Assembly: GCF_011927825.1 (NCBI RefSeq)
Contig: NZ_JAATJI010000002.1
Location: 1-64,000 of the forward strand
DNA length: 64,000 bases
Origin: Polymorphobacter fuscus
Lineage (GTDB): Bacteria > Pseudomonadota > Alphaproteobacteria > Sphingomonadales > Sphingomonadaceae
Direction of reading: 5' to 3'
Both the position numbers and the translations under genes were made by a program. The notes below the pieces were generated by a model. That model made no database searches and was not told the origin of the DNA. It saw only the letters and a program-made list of their open reading frames with translations. Positions 63,356-64,000 of the stretch are shown here, piece by piece; positions within the stretch are counted from its first letter, which is position 1, and every line of letters starts with the position of its first letter.

Positions 63356-64000
63356 GTGGCGACAGCCTATCGACGGCCTGACATCGACGACGACACAGCC
63401 GCTGCCCCGCGGCCGCTGCGCATCGCGATGTTTTCGGGCAATTACAATTATGTCCGGGACGGCGCCAACCAGTCGCTCAACAAGCTGGTGGCGTTCTTCG
63501 AGGCGCAGGGCAATAGCGTCCGCGTCTATTCGCCGACCAGCGACACGCCGGCGTTCGCGCCGGCCGGCACGTTGATCTCGGTGCCGTCGGTCGCCATTCC
63601 GGGCCGCTCCGAATATCGCATTGCCCGCCCGCTGCCGCAGGCGCTGAAGCGCGATATCCGCGCCTTCGCCCCCGACATCGTCCATCTGGCAGCCCCCGAT
63701 CTGCTCGGCCATTCGGCTAAGAAACTGGCGCATGACATGGGGGTGCCGGTCGTGGCGTCCTTCCACACCCGTTTCGAAACCTATCTCGAATATTATGGCC
63801 TGGGTTGGGCCCGCCCGGCCGGCGAACGCTTGCTGCGCAACTTCTACGAAGGGCTCGACGAGGTGTTCGTCACGTCGCAGGGCTTTGGCGACGTGCTGCG
63901 CGAACAGGGCTTGATCGGCCATAGCGCGGTCTGGAGCCGGGGCGTCGACAAGGCGCGGTTTCATCCATCGAAGCGCTCGCTCGACTGGCGGCGCAGCCTG
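63356..64000 (+). CDS. glycosyltransferase family 4 (5' part; cut by window end)
   Basis: The N-terminal 215 codons of a GT-B glycosyltransferase. N-terminal glycosyl-acceptor domain IAMFSGNYNYVRDGANQSLN, followed by HLAAPDLLGHSAKKLAHDMG and FHTRFETYLEYYG, a pattern of GT4 enzymes related to sulfoquinovosyl/mannosyl transferases. GTG start at 63356 with AAGGAA upstream. The donor-binding domain lies beyond the window. Confidence 0.85.
   Translation, partial: MATAYRRPDIDDDTAAAPRPLRIAMFSGNYNYVRDGANQSLNKLVAFFEAQGNSVRVYSPTSDTPAFAPAGTLISVPSVAIPGRSEYRIARPLPQALKRDIRAFAPDIVHLAAPDLLGHSAKKLAHDMGVPVVASFHTRFETYLEYYGLGWARPAGERLLRNFYEGLDEVFVTSQGFGDVLREQGLIGHSAVWSRGVDKARFHPSKRSLDWRRSL

Overview
The window is GC-rich, gene-dense chromosome from an alphaproteobacterium, most likely of the order Sphingomonadales. 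This rests on three PEP-CTERM proteins with the sphingomonad-type VPEPxSWAM(M/L) sorting tail, a phytase/TonB-dependent receptor pair, the neighbourhoods ctpA-yqaA-dsbB-coq7 and murA-DUF2948, small DUF3297/UPF0262/HapK-like proteins, and a composite palindromic intergenic repeat familiar from this group. Genus was not resolved. There is no phage, insertion sequence, CRISPR array or rRNA gene. It reads as a stable core-genome segment, and most interest lies in regulatory sites and in unusual gene insertions within conserved operons.

Layout. 0.2-3.2 kb (minus): ctpA, a YqaA-type membrane protein, dsbB and coq7. 3.4-12.2 kb: an alpha/beta hydrolase, an M28 peptidase, a small membrane-anchored cysteine protein, a serine hydrolase, UPF0262, a GNAT enzyme, dcd, rarD, a Phd/VapC toxin-antitoxin pair, murA and DUF2948. 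12.2-20.9 kb is a long minus-strand run: an MDR oxidoreductase, a Kef-type antiporter, a NifU/IscU-like scaffold, a DUF3298 protein, a DUF433/DUF5615 toxin-antitoxin-like pair, cysS, cvpA, radA and a polyhydroxyalkanoate-system protein. 21-26 kb: a large patatin-like protein, a multipass membrane protein and two convergent PEP-CTERM genes.

26.2-31.9 kb holds the F1 ATP synthase operon atpHAGDC. It is interrupted by a palindromic repeat between atpA and atpG, and by a small secreted-protein gene plus ohr between atpG and atpD. 31.9-43.9 kb: a HapK-like protein, an acyl-CoA dehydrogenase, feoAB, COQ9, rpsU, an FKBP, an RluA-family synthase, crcB, a DUF429 protein, an MmcQ/YjbR protein, rarA, DUF3297 and the ribosomal operon rpsF-rpsR-rplI. 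44-47.9 kb: a beta-propeller phytase lipoprotein and its TonB-dependent receptor, with a candidate Pho box upstream.

48-61.7 kb is the secE-nusG-rplK-rplA-rplJ-rplL-rpoB-rpoC block, led by tRNA-Trp. It carries an L10-type leader before rplJ, and a cupin gene and an outer-membrane beta-barrel gene between rplL and rpoB. 61.7-64 kb: a third PEP-CTERM gene behind a near-perfect sigma-54 promoter and an upstream palindrome, a TetR regulator and the start of a glycosyltransferase cut by the window end.

No wholly new multi-gene system was found. The strongest leads are the sigma-54/palindrome control region of the 61.9 kb PEP-CTERM gene, the redox gene pair inside the ATP synthase operon, the Pho-box-like site on the phytate uptake operon, and the envelope gene pair splitting rplL from rpoB.
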